Source: Bowmanella dokdonensis (lineage in GTDB: Bacteria; Pseudomonadota; Gammaproteobacteria; Enterobacterales; Alteromonadaceae). Taken from it: a stretch of 64,000 nucleotides of DNA. Below, in pieces: positions 36,201-45,068 of this stretch. The notes under the pieces were generated by a model. That model had not been told where the DNA came from. It did not search any database and worked only from the letters and a program-made list of their open reading frames with translations. Each line of letters opens with the position of its first letter. The stretch's first letter is position 1. A program made the position numbers and the translations under genes. The stretch lies in assembly GCF_017254865.1 (NCBI RefSeq), contig NZ_JAFKCV010000009.1, forward strand, positions 121,064 through 185,063. Reading direction: 5' to 3'.

Positions 36201-37526
36201 ATGTATTATCCCTATTCCTGGTTAAAGACCCTTGGCAGGCTGACGCTCTACTTTCTGCTGGTCATCCTGCTGGGTCTTTATCTGGATGGCCTGCCGGTTA
36301 CCCTGACCATTGCGACCCTGCTGTTACTGGCCCTTCATTACTGGAATCTTTACCGGCTTAATCGCTGGCTCTGGCACAGTAAGAAGATGACGCCGCCAAA
36401 GGCCCGTGGGGTGTGGGAGCAGATCTATGAAGGGATCTACTACCTGCAGCGGCGCAACCGTAACAAGCGCAAGGAGTTGGGGGCGCTGGTCAAGCGTTTC
36501 CGCGAAGGGGCCGAAGCGTTGCCCGATGCGGCTGTGGTGGTGGATGCCGATGGCTGTATTTCCTGGTGCAATCGCCTCGCCAGAATTGAATTGGGCCTGT
36601 GCTGGCCTGAGGACGCTGGGAGGCGAATAGACAACCTGATCCGCCATCCCCAGTTTGTGGAGTTCTTTCACCAGGGAGAATTCAGTTACCCCATTGAAGT
36701 CACCTCACCGACCAATATCGAGAAGATCCTCGAATACCGTATTATGCCTTATGGTGACAAGCATCTGCTGCTGGTGGCCAGGGATGTGACCCGGGTGACA
36801 CAGTTGGAGGAAATGCGTAAAGACTTTGTCGCTAATGTGTCCCATGAATTGCGCACTCCCCTGACGGTTCTCAACGGCTATCTTGAGATGTTCAATGCCG
36901 ACATGACCGCCTATCCACCTGCGTTCATGGGCAAAGCCTTTACCGAGATGACTGCCCAGACCCGCCGTATGCAGAGCCTGATTGAGCAGTTGCTGATCCT
37001 GTCCCGTATCGAAGCCAGTGCAGAGCGGGTGTATGAAAAAATCGTCGATGTGCCCACACTGTTGTCGGCGATTAAAATAGAAGCCAGGACCCTGAATCAG
37101 GAAAAGCAACACAAGATCGAATTTACTGTGGATAGCGGTTTGCGGGTATTCGGTATTGAGACCGAGCTGCGTAGTGCTTTTTCCAATCTGATATTTAACG
37201 CTATCCATTACACGCCGGCCAACGGCGTTATTCAGGTGGGATGGCGACTGGATAAGAAAAGGGCGGAGTTCTTCGTGCAGGACAATGGAGAGGGGATTGC
37301 CGAGCGGCACCTATCCCGCCTGACCGAGCGCTTTTACCGGGTGGACAAGGCCCGCTCACGCAAGACAGGGGGGTCTGGACTGGGTTTGGCTATCGTCAAG
37401 CACGTACTGACCCATCACAATTCCAAGCTCGAGATAGACAGCGAGGTAGGGCAGGGCAGCCGCTTCTCCTTTCATTTTTCTCCAGAACTGACAGTGGTGG
37501 ACAGTCATGCCAGTAATCAGAATTAG
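36201..37526 (+). CDS. phoR: Phosphate regulon sensor kinase
   Basis: 441 residues: two closely spaced N-terminal helices with no periplasmic sensor domain, a PAS domain (about 100-200), then the HisKA box VSHELRTPLTVLNGYLE (His215) and the HATPase (GSGLGLAIVKHVL). The missing sensor domain is normal for PhoR, which reads phosphate through the PstSCAB transporter and PhoU. The last 20 bases overlap the next gene. Confidence 0.95.
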   Translation: MYYPYSWLKTLGRLTLYFLLVILLGLYLDGLPVTLTIATLLLLALHYWNLYRLNRWLWHSKKMTPPKARGVWEQIYEGIYYLQRRNRNKRKELGALVKRFREGAEALPDAAVVVDADGCISWCNRLARIELGLCWPEDAGRRIDNLIRHPQFVEFFHQGEFSYPIEVTSPTNIEKILEYRIMPYGDKHLLLVARDVTRVTQLEEMRKDFVANVSHELRTPLTVLNGYLEMFNADMTAYPPAFMGKAFTEMTAQTRRMQSLIEQLLILSRIEASAERVYEKIVDVPTLLSAIKIEARTLNQEKQHKIEFTVDSGLRVFGIETELRSAFSNLIFNAIHYTPANGVIQVGWRLDKKRAEFFVQDNGEGIAERHLSRLTERFYRVDKARSRKTGGSGLGLAIVKHVLTHHNSKLEIDSEVGQGSRFSFHFSPELTVVDSHASNQN

Positions 37527-38466
37527 CCAACTGGTTTTGTTGCTGTGCCTTATTGGCAACTTGATGCCGGCTACTGCTGAGGAATATCGTCGCCAGCCTG
37601 GCGTGGCCGGTACCGTGACCTCCGTTGGCTCGGACACTCTGGGCAACCTGATGACGTTCTGGGCTGAGGAGTTCAAACAACTCTATCCGCATGTGGCATT
37701 CCAGATCCAGGCCTCGGGTTCCTCCACTGCGCCCTCGGCGCTGACGGAGGGCACGGCAAATCTGGGCCCCATGAGTCGGGAGCTCAAGGACAGCGAGGTG
37801 GCCTATTTCAGCAAAGTCCATGGTTACCAACCTACGGTGCTGAAGGTCGCTATCGACGCCATCGCTTTGTTTGTCGATCTGCATAATCCCGTCGCCGGCC
37901 TGAACCTGCAGCAGATCGATGCGATATTTTCCGTTACCCGCTACTGCGGTGCGCCTGAGCCGATACAGTTCTGGCACCAGTTGGGCCTGCAACAGCAATG
38001 GCAGCAGCGAAAGATTCGCTTGTTCGGGCGAAACTCTGTATCGGGTACCTATGGGCTGTTTAAGAAGGAAGCGCTTTGCCAGGGGGACTTTCTGGCGACG
38101 GTTAACGAACAGCCCGGGTCAGCTTCAGTGGTTCAGTCCGTGGCTTATTCTGAGGGCGCGCTGGGCTATGCAGGTTTCGGCTACAAGACCGCCGGGGTGA
38201 GGGCTTTGTCCATCGCAAGACGTGGAGATGACTATGTGGCCCCCACGCTGGAGAACATAGCGGCGGGGGACTATCCTCTGTCCCGTTTTCTCTATCTGGT
38301 GGTCAACAAGCCACCACAACAACCCCTGCCGCTGCTGGAAAGGGAATTTATCCGCTTTATTCTTTCACCTGCCGGGCAGGAATTGGTCCGGCGTGATGGC
38401 TTTATTCCCATTCCTAAGCGGCTGATCCGGCAGCAACTGAGAAGTTTAGGTGTCGAGCAGGACTGA
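37507..38466 (+). CDS. PstS-family phosphate-binding protein
   Basis: 319 residues with a signal peptide (cleaved after ATAE or nearby) and a periplasmic-binding fold: TVTSVGSDTLGNLMTFWAEE, SSTAPSALTEGTANLGPMSR, and a middle FGRNSVSGTYG loop. It resembles the PstS-like binding proteins of the SphX/PstS group. It overlaps phoR by 20 bases, so it should be co-regulated with the two-component pair. The usual pstC, pstA, pstB and phoU are not downstream, so it may act as a sensor accessory rather than transporter subunit. Confidence 0.87.
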   Translation: MPVIRISQLVLLLCLIGNLMPATAEEYRRQPGVAGTVTSVGSDTLGNLMTFWAEEFKQLYPHVAFQIQASGSSTAPSALTEGTANLGPMSRELKDSEVAYFSKVHGYQPTVLKVAIDAIALFVDLHNPVAGLNLQQIDAIFSVTRYCGAPEPIQFWHQLGLQQQWQQRKIRLFGRNSVSGTYGLFKKEALCQGDFLATVNEQPGSASVVQSVAYSEGALGYAGFGYKTAGVRALSIARRGDDYVAPTLENIAAGDYPLSRFLYLVVNKPPQQPLPLLEREFIRFILSPAGQELVRRDGFIPIPKRLIRQQLRSLGVEQD

Positions 38467-38473
38467 CTGTTAT

Positions 38474-38496
38474 GCCGGGTCCGTTGGCCGGCTTTT
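38474..38496 (+). terminator. Short terminator after the pstS-like gene
   Basis: Five-base GC stem GCCGG/CCGGC around a nine-base loop, then TTTT, eight bases after the stop. Confidence 0.5.
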
Positions 38497-38619
38497 CCCG
38501 CTCAATCCATCGGTCAAGCTCCCTGTCCTTGGGCTATGCTTTGACTTGAAATTCGAATCCGCATCCCAACTCCATACCCTATGAGGCTGCAGGTCAAATC
38601 CAATAGCGAAGGAGGCACT

Positions 38620-41334
38620 ATGTCATCAACCTATGCCAAGCAGGCAACCCTCGAGCATGAGGGAAAGTCTTATCAATACTTTCCCTTCGACAAGCTGGAC
38701 AAAAAGTATTCTCTGTCCCGTTTGCCCTATAGCCTGAAGATTTTGCTGGAAAATCTGCTCAGGCATGCAGATCAGGACTTCGTTTCCGACCAGGATATTG
38801 AAGCCCTGGTGACATGGCAGTCCGGGTCCGAACCTGACAAGGAAATCTCCTTTGTTCCCGCCAGAGTGTTGTTGCAGGACTTTACCGGCGTGCCGGCCAT
38901 TGTTGATTTGGCTGCCATGCGCGACGCCATGCAGGACCTGGGGAAGGACGCTGAAAGGATCAATCCCCTTTCCCCGGTGGAACTGGTGATTGACCATTCG
39001 GTGATGGTCGATGTGTATGGGACATCAGACTCATTCGAGAAGAATACCGCCATCGAGATGGAGCGTAACGAGGAGCGCTACCAGTTTCTGCGCTGGGGTC
39101 AGCAGGCATTCGATAACTTCCGGGTAGTGCCGCCCGGTACCGGTATTGTCCACCAGGTCAATCTGGAATACCTGGCCAGGGTGGTGTTTGAAAAGGACAA
39201 CCAACTCTATCCGGATACATTGGTCGGCACTGACTCGCATACCACTATGATTAACGGTCTGGGTATCCTCGGCTGGGGCGTGGGAGGCATTGAAGCCGAG
39301 GCGGCGATGTTGGGGCAACCCATCTGCATGCTGATTCCCCAGGTGGTTGGTGTGAAAATCACCGGCTCCATGCCCCAGGGCATTACCGCCACGGATCTGG
39401 TATTGGAAGTGACTCAGCAACTCAGAAAGCTGGGGGTAGTGGGCAAATTTGTCGAATTCTTCGGTCCGGGACTGAGCCAGCTCAGCCTGGCGGACAGGGC
39501 GACTATTGCCAATATGGCGCCCGAATACGGCGCTACCTGCGGTATTTTCCCGGTGGATGAGGAAAGCCTCAATTACCTGAAGCTGACTGGTCGTAGCGAA
39601 GCTCAGGTTGAACTGATCCGGACCTACATGCAGGCGATGGGCCTGTGGCATGATGCCGATTCGCCGGAAGCTGAATACTCCGATCTGCTGGAACTGGATC
39701 TGGCTTCACTGGTGCCGTCGGTGGCGGGCCCCAAGCGTCCTCAGGACAGGCTGGCCCTGACCGATACCAAGGCGCAGTTTCACCGGATGATGGAGGAATA
39801 TTACCAGCAAAGAGCCGAAACCATCGCCAGCTTCGAGGGAGAAGGGGGCTCCACGGCCGTGGGTCATGAAGACGCGTCCGAGCAGGGGGAGGTTAAGGTC
39901 AGCTACAAGGGAGAGGAATTTTTCCTCAAACATGGTGACACGGTTATCGCCGCGATTACCAGTTGCACTAACACCTCCAATCCGGCTGTAATGCTGGCGG
40001 CGGGACTGCTTGCCCGCAATGCAAGGGAACTGGGCCTGAAAACCAAGCCCTGGGTTAAGACCAGCCTTGCCCCGGGCTCACAGGTGGTCACCGACTATCT
40101 GAACAATGCCGGCCTGATGGATGATCTGCAGGCCATGGGATTTTATCTGGTGGGTTATGGCTGCACCACCTGCATCGGCAATGCCGGACCTCTTCCCCAA
40201 CCCATCAGTCAGGCAATCAAAGAAGGCAATTTGCTGGTTTGTTCGGTATTGTCGGGTAACCGTAACTTCGAGGGGCGCATCCATCCGGACGTCAGGGCCA
40301 ATTATCTTGCCTCGCCGCCCCTGGTGGTGGCTTACGCCCTGGCTGGGACGATGGATATCGACTTTTATCATGAGCCATTGGGTAAGGACGGCAAGGGCAA
40401 TGATATCTTTCTGCAGGATTTGTGGCCCAGCAGTGAAGAGATTCAGCAGGCCATCAAGGCCAATGTCAGTGCCAGGAATTTCAAGGAGCAGTATGCGGAT
40501 GTGTTCAGAGGAGACGCCAACTGGCGCAATCTGAAGGTTGAGAAATCCAGTCGCTACGCCTGGCCGGATTCCAGTTACGTGCGCAAACCGCCCTTTTTTG
40601 AGGAACTGTCTGCCTACTCTGGCGAGGTGAGTGCCATCGAAGGAGCCCGTTGCCTGGTCAAGGTGGGCGACAGCATTACTACCGACCATATTTCGCCGGC
40701 GGGCGCCATCAAGCCCGACAGCCCGGCGGGGCTCTATCTGCAGGAGCAGGACATCGAGCCCAAGGATTTCAATTCCTATGGCTCCAGGCGTGGCAACCAT
40801 GAGGTAATGATGCGGGGCACCTTCGCCAACGTCAGACTACGTAATGAACTGGCACCCGGCACGGAAGGCAGCTGCACAACGTATTTTCCGGAAGATGAAG
40901 AAATGTCTATTTTTGACGCTGCCATGAAGTATCAGCAGGACGGTACTCCGTTGGTGGTCCTGGCCGGAAGGGAATACGGCACAGGATCTTCCCGTGACTG
41001 GGCGGCCAAAGGACCGGCCCTCCTGGGGGTTAAGCTGGTGATTGCGCAGAGTTATGAGCGAATTCACCGCTCCAATCTCATTGGTATGGGCATCTTGCCA
41101 CTGGAATTTGTTGACGGACAAAGCGCCGCTTCATTGGAGCTGGATGGTAGTGAAACCTATTCAGTACCGGCGGTGAAGGCGGCAGACAAGCGTGTGAAAG
41201 TGACCGCGCTAAGCGGTACGGGCAAAAAAACAGAGTTTGATGCACGGGTCCGCATCGATACGCCCAATGAGTACCAGTACTACAAAAACGGCGGCATTCT
41301 GCATTACGTGTTGCGTAAACTGGCTGGCGAATAA
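38620..41334 (+). CDS. acnA: Aconitate hydratase AcnA
   Basis: 904 residues. The iron-sulfur cysteines are visible in SCTNTSNP and YGCTTCIGN, and the swivel-domain motifs near the C-terminus (GSSRDWAAKGPALLG; SYERIHRSNLIGMG) match the AcnA/IRP-type family. It isomerises citrate to isocitrate in the TCA cycle. The ATG at 38620 has a textbook AAGGAGG six bases upstream, so an earlier in-frame ATG at 38581 is rejected. A strong terminator follows. Confidence 0.97.
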   Translation: MSSTYAKQATLEHEGKSYQYFPFDKLDKKYSLSRLPYSLKILLENLLRHADQDFVSDQDIEALVTWQSGSEPDKEISFVPARVLLQDFTGVPAIVDLAAMRDAMQDLGKDAERINPLSPVELVIDHSVMVDVYGTSDSFEKNTAIEMERNEERYQFLRWGQQAFDNFRVVPPGTGIVHQVNLEYLARVVFEKDNQLYPDTLVGTDSHTTMINGLGILGWGVGGIEAEAAMLGQPICMLIPQVVGVKITGSMPQGITATDLVLEVTQQLRKLGVVGKFVEFFGPGLSQLSLADRATIANMAPEYGATCGIFPVDEESLNYLKLTGRSEAQVELIRTYMQAMGLWHDADSPEAEYSDLLELDLASLVPSVAGPKRPQDRLALTDTKAQFHRMMEEYYQQRAETIASFEGEGGSTAVGHEDASEQGEVKVSYKGEEFFLKHGDTVIAAITSCTNTSNPAVMLAAGLLARNARELGLKTKPWVKTSLAPGSQVVTDYLNNAGLMDDLQAMGFYLVGYGCTTCIGNAGPLPQPISQAIKEGNLLVCSVLSGNRNFEGRIHPDVRANYLASPPLVVAYALAGTMDIDFYHEPLGKDGKGNDIFLQDLWPSSEEIQQAIKANVSARNFKEQYADVFRGDANWRNLKVEKSSRYAWPDSSYVRKPPFFEELSAYSGEVSAIEGARCLVKVGDSITTDHISPAGAIKPDSPAGLYLQEQDIEPKDFNSYGSRRGNHEVMMRGTFANVRLRNELAPGTEGSCTTYFPEDEEMSIFDAAMKYQQDGTPLVVLAGREYGTGSSRDWAAKGPALLGVKLVIAQSYERIHRSNLIGMGILPLEFVDGQSAASLELDGSETYSVPAVKAADKRVKVTALSGTGKKTEFDARVRIDTPNEYQYYKNGGILHYVLRKLAGE

Positions 41335-41340
41335 CCCCGT

Positions 41341-41366
41341 AAGGCGCCCTGGTTGGCGCCTTTTTT
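41341..41366 (+). terminator. Rho-independent terminator of acnA
   Basis: Eight-base stem AAGGCGCC/GGCGCCTT with a six-base loop, then TTTT, seven bases after the acnA stop. Confidence 0.9.
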
Positions 41367-42322
41367 CAATTGGCACTCAGCGGACTTTTAAATCCTTTGG
41401 GTTTGATCACCAACACGGAACAATCCACCGTTTGTAATAGCTCCTCGGCAGTATTGCCGATCAACACCCCCACCAGTCCTTCACGGCTCACGGTGCCCAT
41501 CACCAGCAAATCGATCTGTTGTTGTTCCACCAGTTCGGCAATTACGGACGCAGCGATCCCATGCACCACATGCAGGGCGCTTTCCGGCGCAGGGGGATCC
41601 AGATATTCGTCGCAAAAATGTTTCAGTCTGCTCTGGTATTCCCTTTTCAGTTCCCGGCGCATTCTGTCGAGAACCTCCGTATCCAGGCCACCTCTGACTT
41701 GCAGATAACCTTCATTTTCCAGCTGCCATGCCTGGATAACCTGCATCCGGGCCCCGGTCAGGCCAGCGTAATACTGAGCCGTTTGTAGTATGGCGGGATT
41801 AAGCGAACGCCGGCTGGACTCGAAACCCTCAGACGGATTGATATCCACGGCAGCCAGCAGTTTGCTGGGAGGCACCCGGTGATGGGGCTTGACGGCCAGC
41901 ACCGCACAAGGACACTTGCGGATAAGATGCATGGCGGTGCTACCGAACAATCTGTCTTGCAGACCATGAGCGCCCTGACCATTGACCAGCAGCAGATCGA
42001 TATGCTCCTTTTCCACCAATTCGATGGCTTGCTGATACGCTTTGCCGAACTTGACCCGGGTGTAGACAGTGGCGCCCTGGCGCTCCAGTTCCCCGGCCAA
42101 CAACTGCAGATCCTGCCTGGAAGCCGTTTCCAGTTTCTGGCGGATTTCAGCAACGCCATGCTGCTGCTCGGTCAGCCATTCAATGACAGTGGGGGGACGC
42201 AGGACCTGCAGCAGGGTGATCGTCGCGCCGGTGGCTTCATGCAGGCGCTTAAGGTTTAGCAAACAGGCATCCTGATTCTGCTCCGGATCGGACAGGAAAA
42301 GGATATGTTTGTAGTTGAGCAT
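41366..42322 (-). CDS. Tandem universal stress protein (UspE-like)
   Basis: 318 residues made of two UspA domains (about 1-150 and 160-312). Each has the nucleotide-loop pattern: GQGAHGLQDRLFGSTAMHL in the first, and TVSREGLVGVLIGNTAEEL in the second. The layout matches UspE of gammaproteobacteria, a cytoplasmic protein linked to motility, aggregation and stress survival. Convergent with acnA across the shared terminator; 71 bases separate it from the MarR gene. Confidence 0.88.
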   Translation of the reverse strand: MLNYKHILFLSDPEQNQDACLLNLKRLHEATGATITLLQVLRPPTVIEWLTEQQHGVAEIRQKLETASRQDLQLLAGELERQGATVYTRVKFGKAYQQAIELVEKEHIDLLLVNGQGAHGLQDRLFGSTAMHLIRKCPCAVLAVKPHHRVPPSKLLAAVDINPSEGFESSRRSLNPAILQTAQYYAGLTGARMQVIQAWQLENEGYLQVRGGLDTEVLDRMRRELKREYQSRLKHFCDEYLDPPAPESALHVVHGIAASVIAELVEQQQIDLLVMGTVSREGLVGVLIGNTAEELLQTVDCSVLVIKPKGFKSPLSAN

Positions 42323-42393
42323 GTCAAGGCTCCATTATCCAGGTTGTATTAACTTGAGGAAATTGTAGTCTTTGTCCACACAGTAGGGAGAAA

Positions 42394-42867
42394 TCAGTCC
42401 GGGTTGAGACCCTGTACATCCAGTATGGGGGAGGCGTCGAGATCCTGTGCATTCATCATGTCGGCCAGGCGCTGCATGGCCGAAACCAACTGACTCTGCT
42501 CCCAGTCCTTCAGTTCGTCAAAGCAGCGGGTAAAATGCTCCTGCAGGGGCTGGGGGGCTTTTGCCAGTAACGCTTTACCCGCTTCGGTAAGCATTACGCC
42601 GACCCGTCGTCTGTCCTGGCTCGAACGTTCCCGGCTGATCAGTCCCTTGATTTCCAGCCTGTCGAGAATACTGGTGACCGTCGCCGGACTCAGGTTATTG
42701 ACGTCGGCCAGTTCCCTGACCATGGCGCCATCGAATCTGGAGATGCTGCGCATGATCATCAACTGTGGGCCGGTCAGGCCGGCGGTACGTTCAAGTTGTT
42801 TACTGTGCAGATCTATAGCGCGGATGACCTTACGCAGTGCGATCAGCAGTTCGTCATGTTTGTGCAT
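42394..42867 (-). CDS. MarR-family regulator, CosR/EctR-like
   Basis: 157 residues with a winged helix-turn-helix: LIMIMRSISRF-type helix, ELADVNNLSPATVTSILDRLE (recognition region), and the wing SSQDRRRVGVMLTEAG. The ATG at 42867 has GAGG five bases upstream. It is divergent from a BCCT osmolyte carrier, as cosR is from opuD in Vibrio, where it represses compatible-solute genes when salinity is low. Assignment to that subfamily rests on family plus context and is an inference. Confidence 0.85.
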   Translation of the reverse strand: MHKHDELLIALRKVIRAIDLHSKQLERTAGLTGPQLMIMRSISRFDGAMVRELADVNNLSPATVTSILDRLEIKGLISRERSSQDRRRVGVMLTEAGKALLAKAPQPLQEHFTRCFDELKDWEQSQLVSAMQRLADMMNAQDLDASPILDVQGLNPD

Positions 42868-42986
42868 GGGGGCCTCACAAAGAAATCCATAGTAACCCAG
42901 TCCCGGATTCGGACCAACGCCAGGCCTTGCCAAGACCGGGGTATTGTTTTTGATTGCTGGTGCAAGTTAGTGAAATTGTTCGTGAA

Positions 42987-43030
42987 ATTTGAACTACCCT
43001 GTGCCCTTGCCTATGCTCAGTAGTTCAAAT
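42987..43030. promoter_or_regulatory. Perfect 10-bp inverted repeat between the MarR regulator and the BCCT carrier
   Basis: ATTTGAACTA at 42987-42996 is exactly mirrored by TAGTTCAAAT at 43021-43030, with a 24-base spacer, in the divergent promoter region. A direct repeat GTGAAATT occurs at 42970 and 42982. These are the best candidates for the regulator's binding sites. Confidence 0.6.
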
Positions 43031-43064
43031 GATCACTCAGTTCGGCCTTTTGGACGGTGATCAT
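43029..43064 (+). promoter_or_regulatory. Inverted repeat in the BCCT leader
   Basis: ATGATCAC at 43029-43036 pairs with GTGATCAT at 43057-43064 around a 20-base loop, just upstream of the start region. It could be a second operator or an mRNA stem near the ribosome-binding site. Confidence 0.45.
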
Positions 43065-43067
43065 CCA

Positions 43068-43094
43068 ATGAATGAGAGGAGGATCGACTATTAA
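43068..43094 (+). CDS. Possible 8-codon leader frame in the BCCT start region
   Basis: ATG AAT GAG AGG AGG ATC GAC TAT TAA: a complete eight-codon frame whose stop overlaps the ATT at 43090 that has the ideal ribosome-binding-site spacing for the BCCT carrier. It lacks a convincing ribosome-binding site of its own; it may be chance or may couple translation. Confidence 0.2.
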   Translation: MNERRIDY

Positions 43095-45063
43095 GGATCC
43101 CAACCCCGCCAAACTTAATCCCTTTGTTTTCTATCCTGCAGCCGGGATGATTCTGCTGATCCTGCTGTTTTCGGTACTGACCCCCGAGCTGGCGGATGAG
43201 AGCTTCCAGTCAGTACAGTCCGCTATTATTGCCAATGGCAGTTGGTTTTATGTACTGGCGGTGGCTGCCATCCTCATCACAGTTTTGTATCTGGGTTTTT
43301 CCCGCTACGGCAGTATTAAACTCGGCCCGGATCATGCCAGCCCCGACTACACCCGAATCACCTGGTTTTCCATGCTGTTTTCCGCTGGCATGGGCATTGG
43401 TCTGATGTTCTTTGGCGTGGCTGAGCCGGTGATGCACTTTCTGGCACCGCCGGTGGGCGAACCAGCCACTGTGGAGGCCGCCAGGGAAGCTATGAAGATC
43501 ACCTTTTTCCACTGGGGGTTACATGCCTGGGCCATCTATGCGGTGGTGGCCCTGATCCTGGCTTTTTTTGCTTACCGGCACAATCTGCCCCTGACTCTGC
43601 GCTCGGCGTTGTATCCCATGATAGGAGAGAGGATCTACGGCCCCATAGGCCATGTGGTGGATATCTTCGCCGTTATCGGCACCCTTTTCGGCGTCGCCAC
43701 ATCACTTGGTTATGGTGTGGCTCAGGTCAACGCCGGACTGAACTACCTGTTCGAACTGCCGGTGGGAACCATGCCTCAGGTTTTGTTAATCGTGGGCATT
43801 ACCGGGTTGGCCGTTGTCTCGGTTACCACGGGGCTGGACAAGGGTATACGCAGGCTGTCTGAGTTGAACATGCTGCTGGCAGTATTGCTGTTGTTGTTTG
43901 TGTTGTTTTCCGGCTCTACGGTATTTTTGTTGCAGGCCTATGTACAGAATACCGGCGCCTACCTGTCAGACATAGTGGACAAGACGTTCAATCTGTTTGC
44001 CTATGAGAAGACGGATTGGATAGGCGGGTGGACAGTATTTTACTGGGGCTGGTGGTTGTCCTGGGCGCCCTTTGTCGGCCTGTTTATTGCCAGGGTCTCC
44101 AGGGGACGAACCATTCGCGAGTTTGTGATGGGAGTGTTGCTGGTTCCCACAGGTTTTACACTGATGTGGATGACTTTCTTCGGCAATTCAGCCATCGACC
44201 TGATTCTCAATCAGGGAGTGGCAAGCCTGGCTGAAATGGTACAGGAAGACGTCGCCATTGCCCTGTTTGCCTTTCTGGAGCAGTTTCCCGCCTCTTCCTT
44301 CCTGTCCCTGCTGGCTACCCTGATGGTGGTGGTGTTCTTTGTCACCTCTTCGGATTCCGGCTCCATGGTGGTGGATATGCTCTGTTCAAATGGTCGTAAC
44401 GATACAGCCCTGTGGCAGCGGGTCTTCTGGGCAAGCAGTGAAGGGGTGGTGGCCATTGTCCTGTTGCTGGCCGGGGGGCTGGGCGCACTGCAGACCATGG
44501 CCATTGCCAGCGCACTGCCCTTTACTATTGTGCTGTTGATTGCCACCTACGGCCTGATCAAGGCATTGAGTATTGACGTGCACAAGCGTGACTCACTGCA
44601 AAACTCGCAACTGAGTACTGCCAGCATGGGGGCTAAGAACTGGCGTGAACGGTTGCAGACTATTATGGATTTTCCAAGCCAGGAGGTCGGTCAACGTTTC
44701 CTCAAAACGGTTGCCATCCCCGCCTTCAGGGAGGTCAGCGAGGAACTGCGCAACCGTCAGTTGGATGTGGAGTTAAACCAGAGCCGGGAAGATCGTATCA
44801 GCCTGAAGGTAATCCATGGTGATGAAGTGGACTTCATGTACGAGATCCGCTTGCGGGCCCACGTCAGGCCGGCCTTTGTACAGCCTGATCAGGAGGCGGA
44901 TCCGGACAAACTATCTGACGAAAAACTCTATTACCGGGCCGAAGTCCACCTGGGTGAAGGCGGCCAGGACTACGATGTGCTGGGCTGGTCCAGGGAAGCG
45001 GTCATCGGCGATATTATTGACCAGTACCACAAGCATATGCATTTTTTGCATGTATTGAGGTGA
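43072..45063 (+). CDS. BCCT-family betaine/choline/carnitine transporter
   Basis: About 660 residues with 12 membrane helices. Typical segments are FFGVAEPVMHFL, the tryptophan-rich helix GWWLSWAPFVGLFIARVS and SSDSGSMVVDML. A cytoplasmic C-terminal extension of about 130 residues follows the last helix. It imports trimethylammonium osmolytes such as glycine betaine. The start is unclear: the ATG at 43072 has only a poor upstream site, while AGGAGG (43077-43082) lies seven bases before an in-frame ATT at 43090, a rare but known start codon. The porin gene follows directly, sharing the operon. Confidence 0.92.
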   Translation: MRGGSTIKDPNPAKLNPFVFYPAAGMILLILLFSVLTPELADESFQSVQSAIIANGSWFYVLAVAAILITVLYLGFSRYGSIKLGPDHASPDYTRITWFSMLFSAGMGIGLMFFGVAEPVMHFLAPPVGEPATVEAAREAMKITFFHWGLHAWAIYAVVALILAFFAYRHNLPLTLRSALYPMIGERIYGPIGHVVDIFAVIGTLFGVATSLGYGVAQVNAGLNYLFELPVGTMPQVLLIVGITGLAVVSVTTGLDKGIRRLSELNMLLAVLLLLFVLFSGSTVFLLQAYVQNTGAYLSDIVDKTFNLFAYEKTDWIGGWTVFYWGWWLSWAPFVGLFIARVSRGRTIREFVMGVLLVPTGFTLMWMTFFGNSAIDLILNQGVASLAEMVQEDVAIALFAFLEQFPASSFLSLLATLMVVVFFVTSSDSGSMVVDMLCSNGRNDTALWQRVFWASSEGVVAIVLLLAGGLGALQTMAIASALPFTIVLLIATYGLIKALSIDVHKRDSLQNSQLSTASMGAKNWRERLQTIMDFPSQEVGQRFLKTVAIPAFREVSEELRNRQLDVELNQSREDRISLKVIHGDEVDFMYEIRLRAHVRPAFVQPDQEADPDKLSDEKLYYRAEVHLGEGGQDYDVLGWSREAVIGDIIDQYHKHMHFLHVLR

Positions 45064-45068
45064 GCTTA

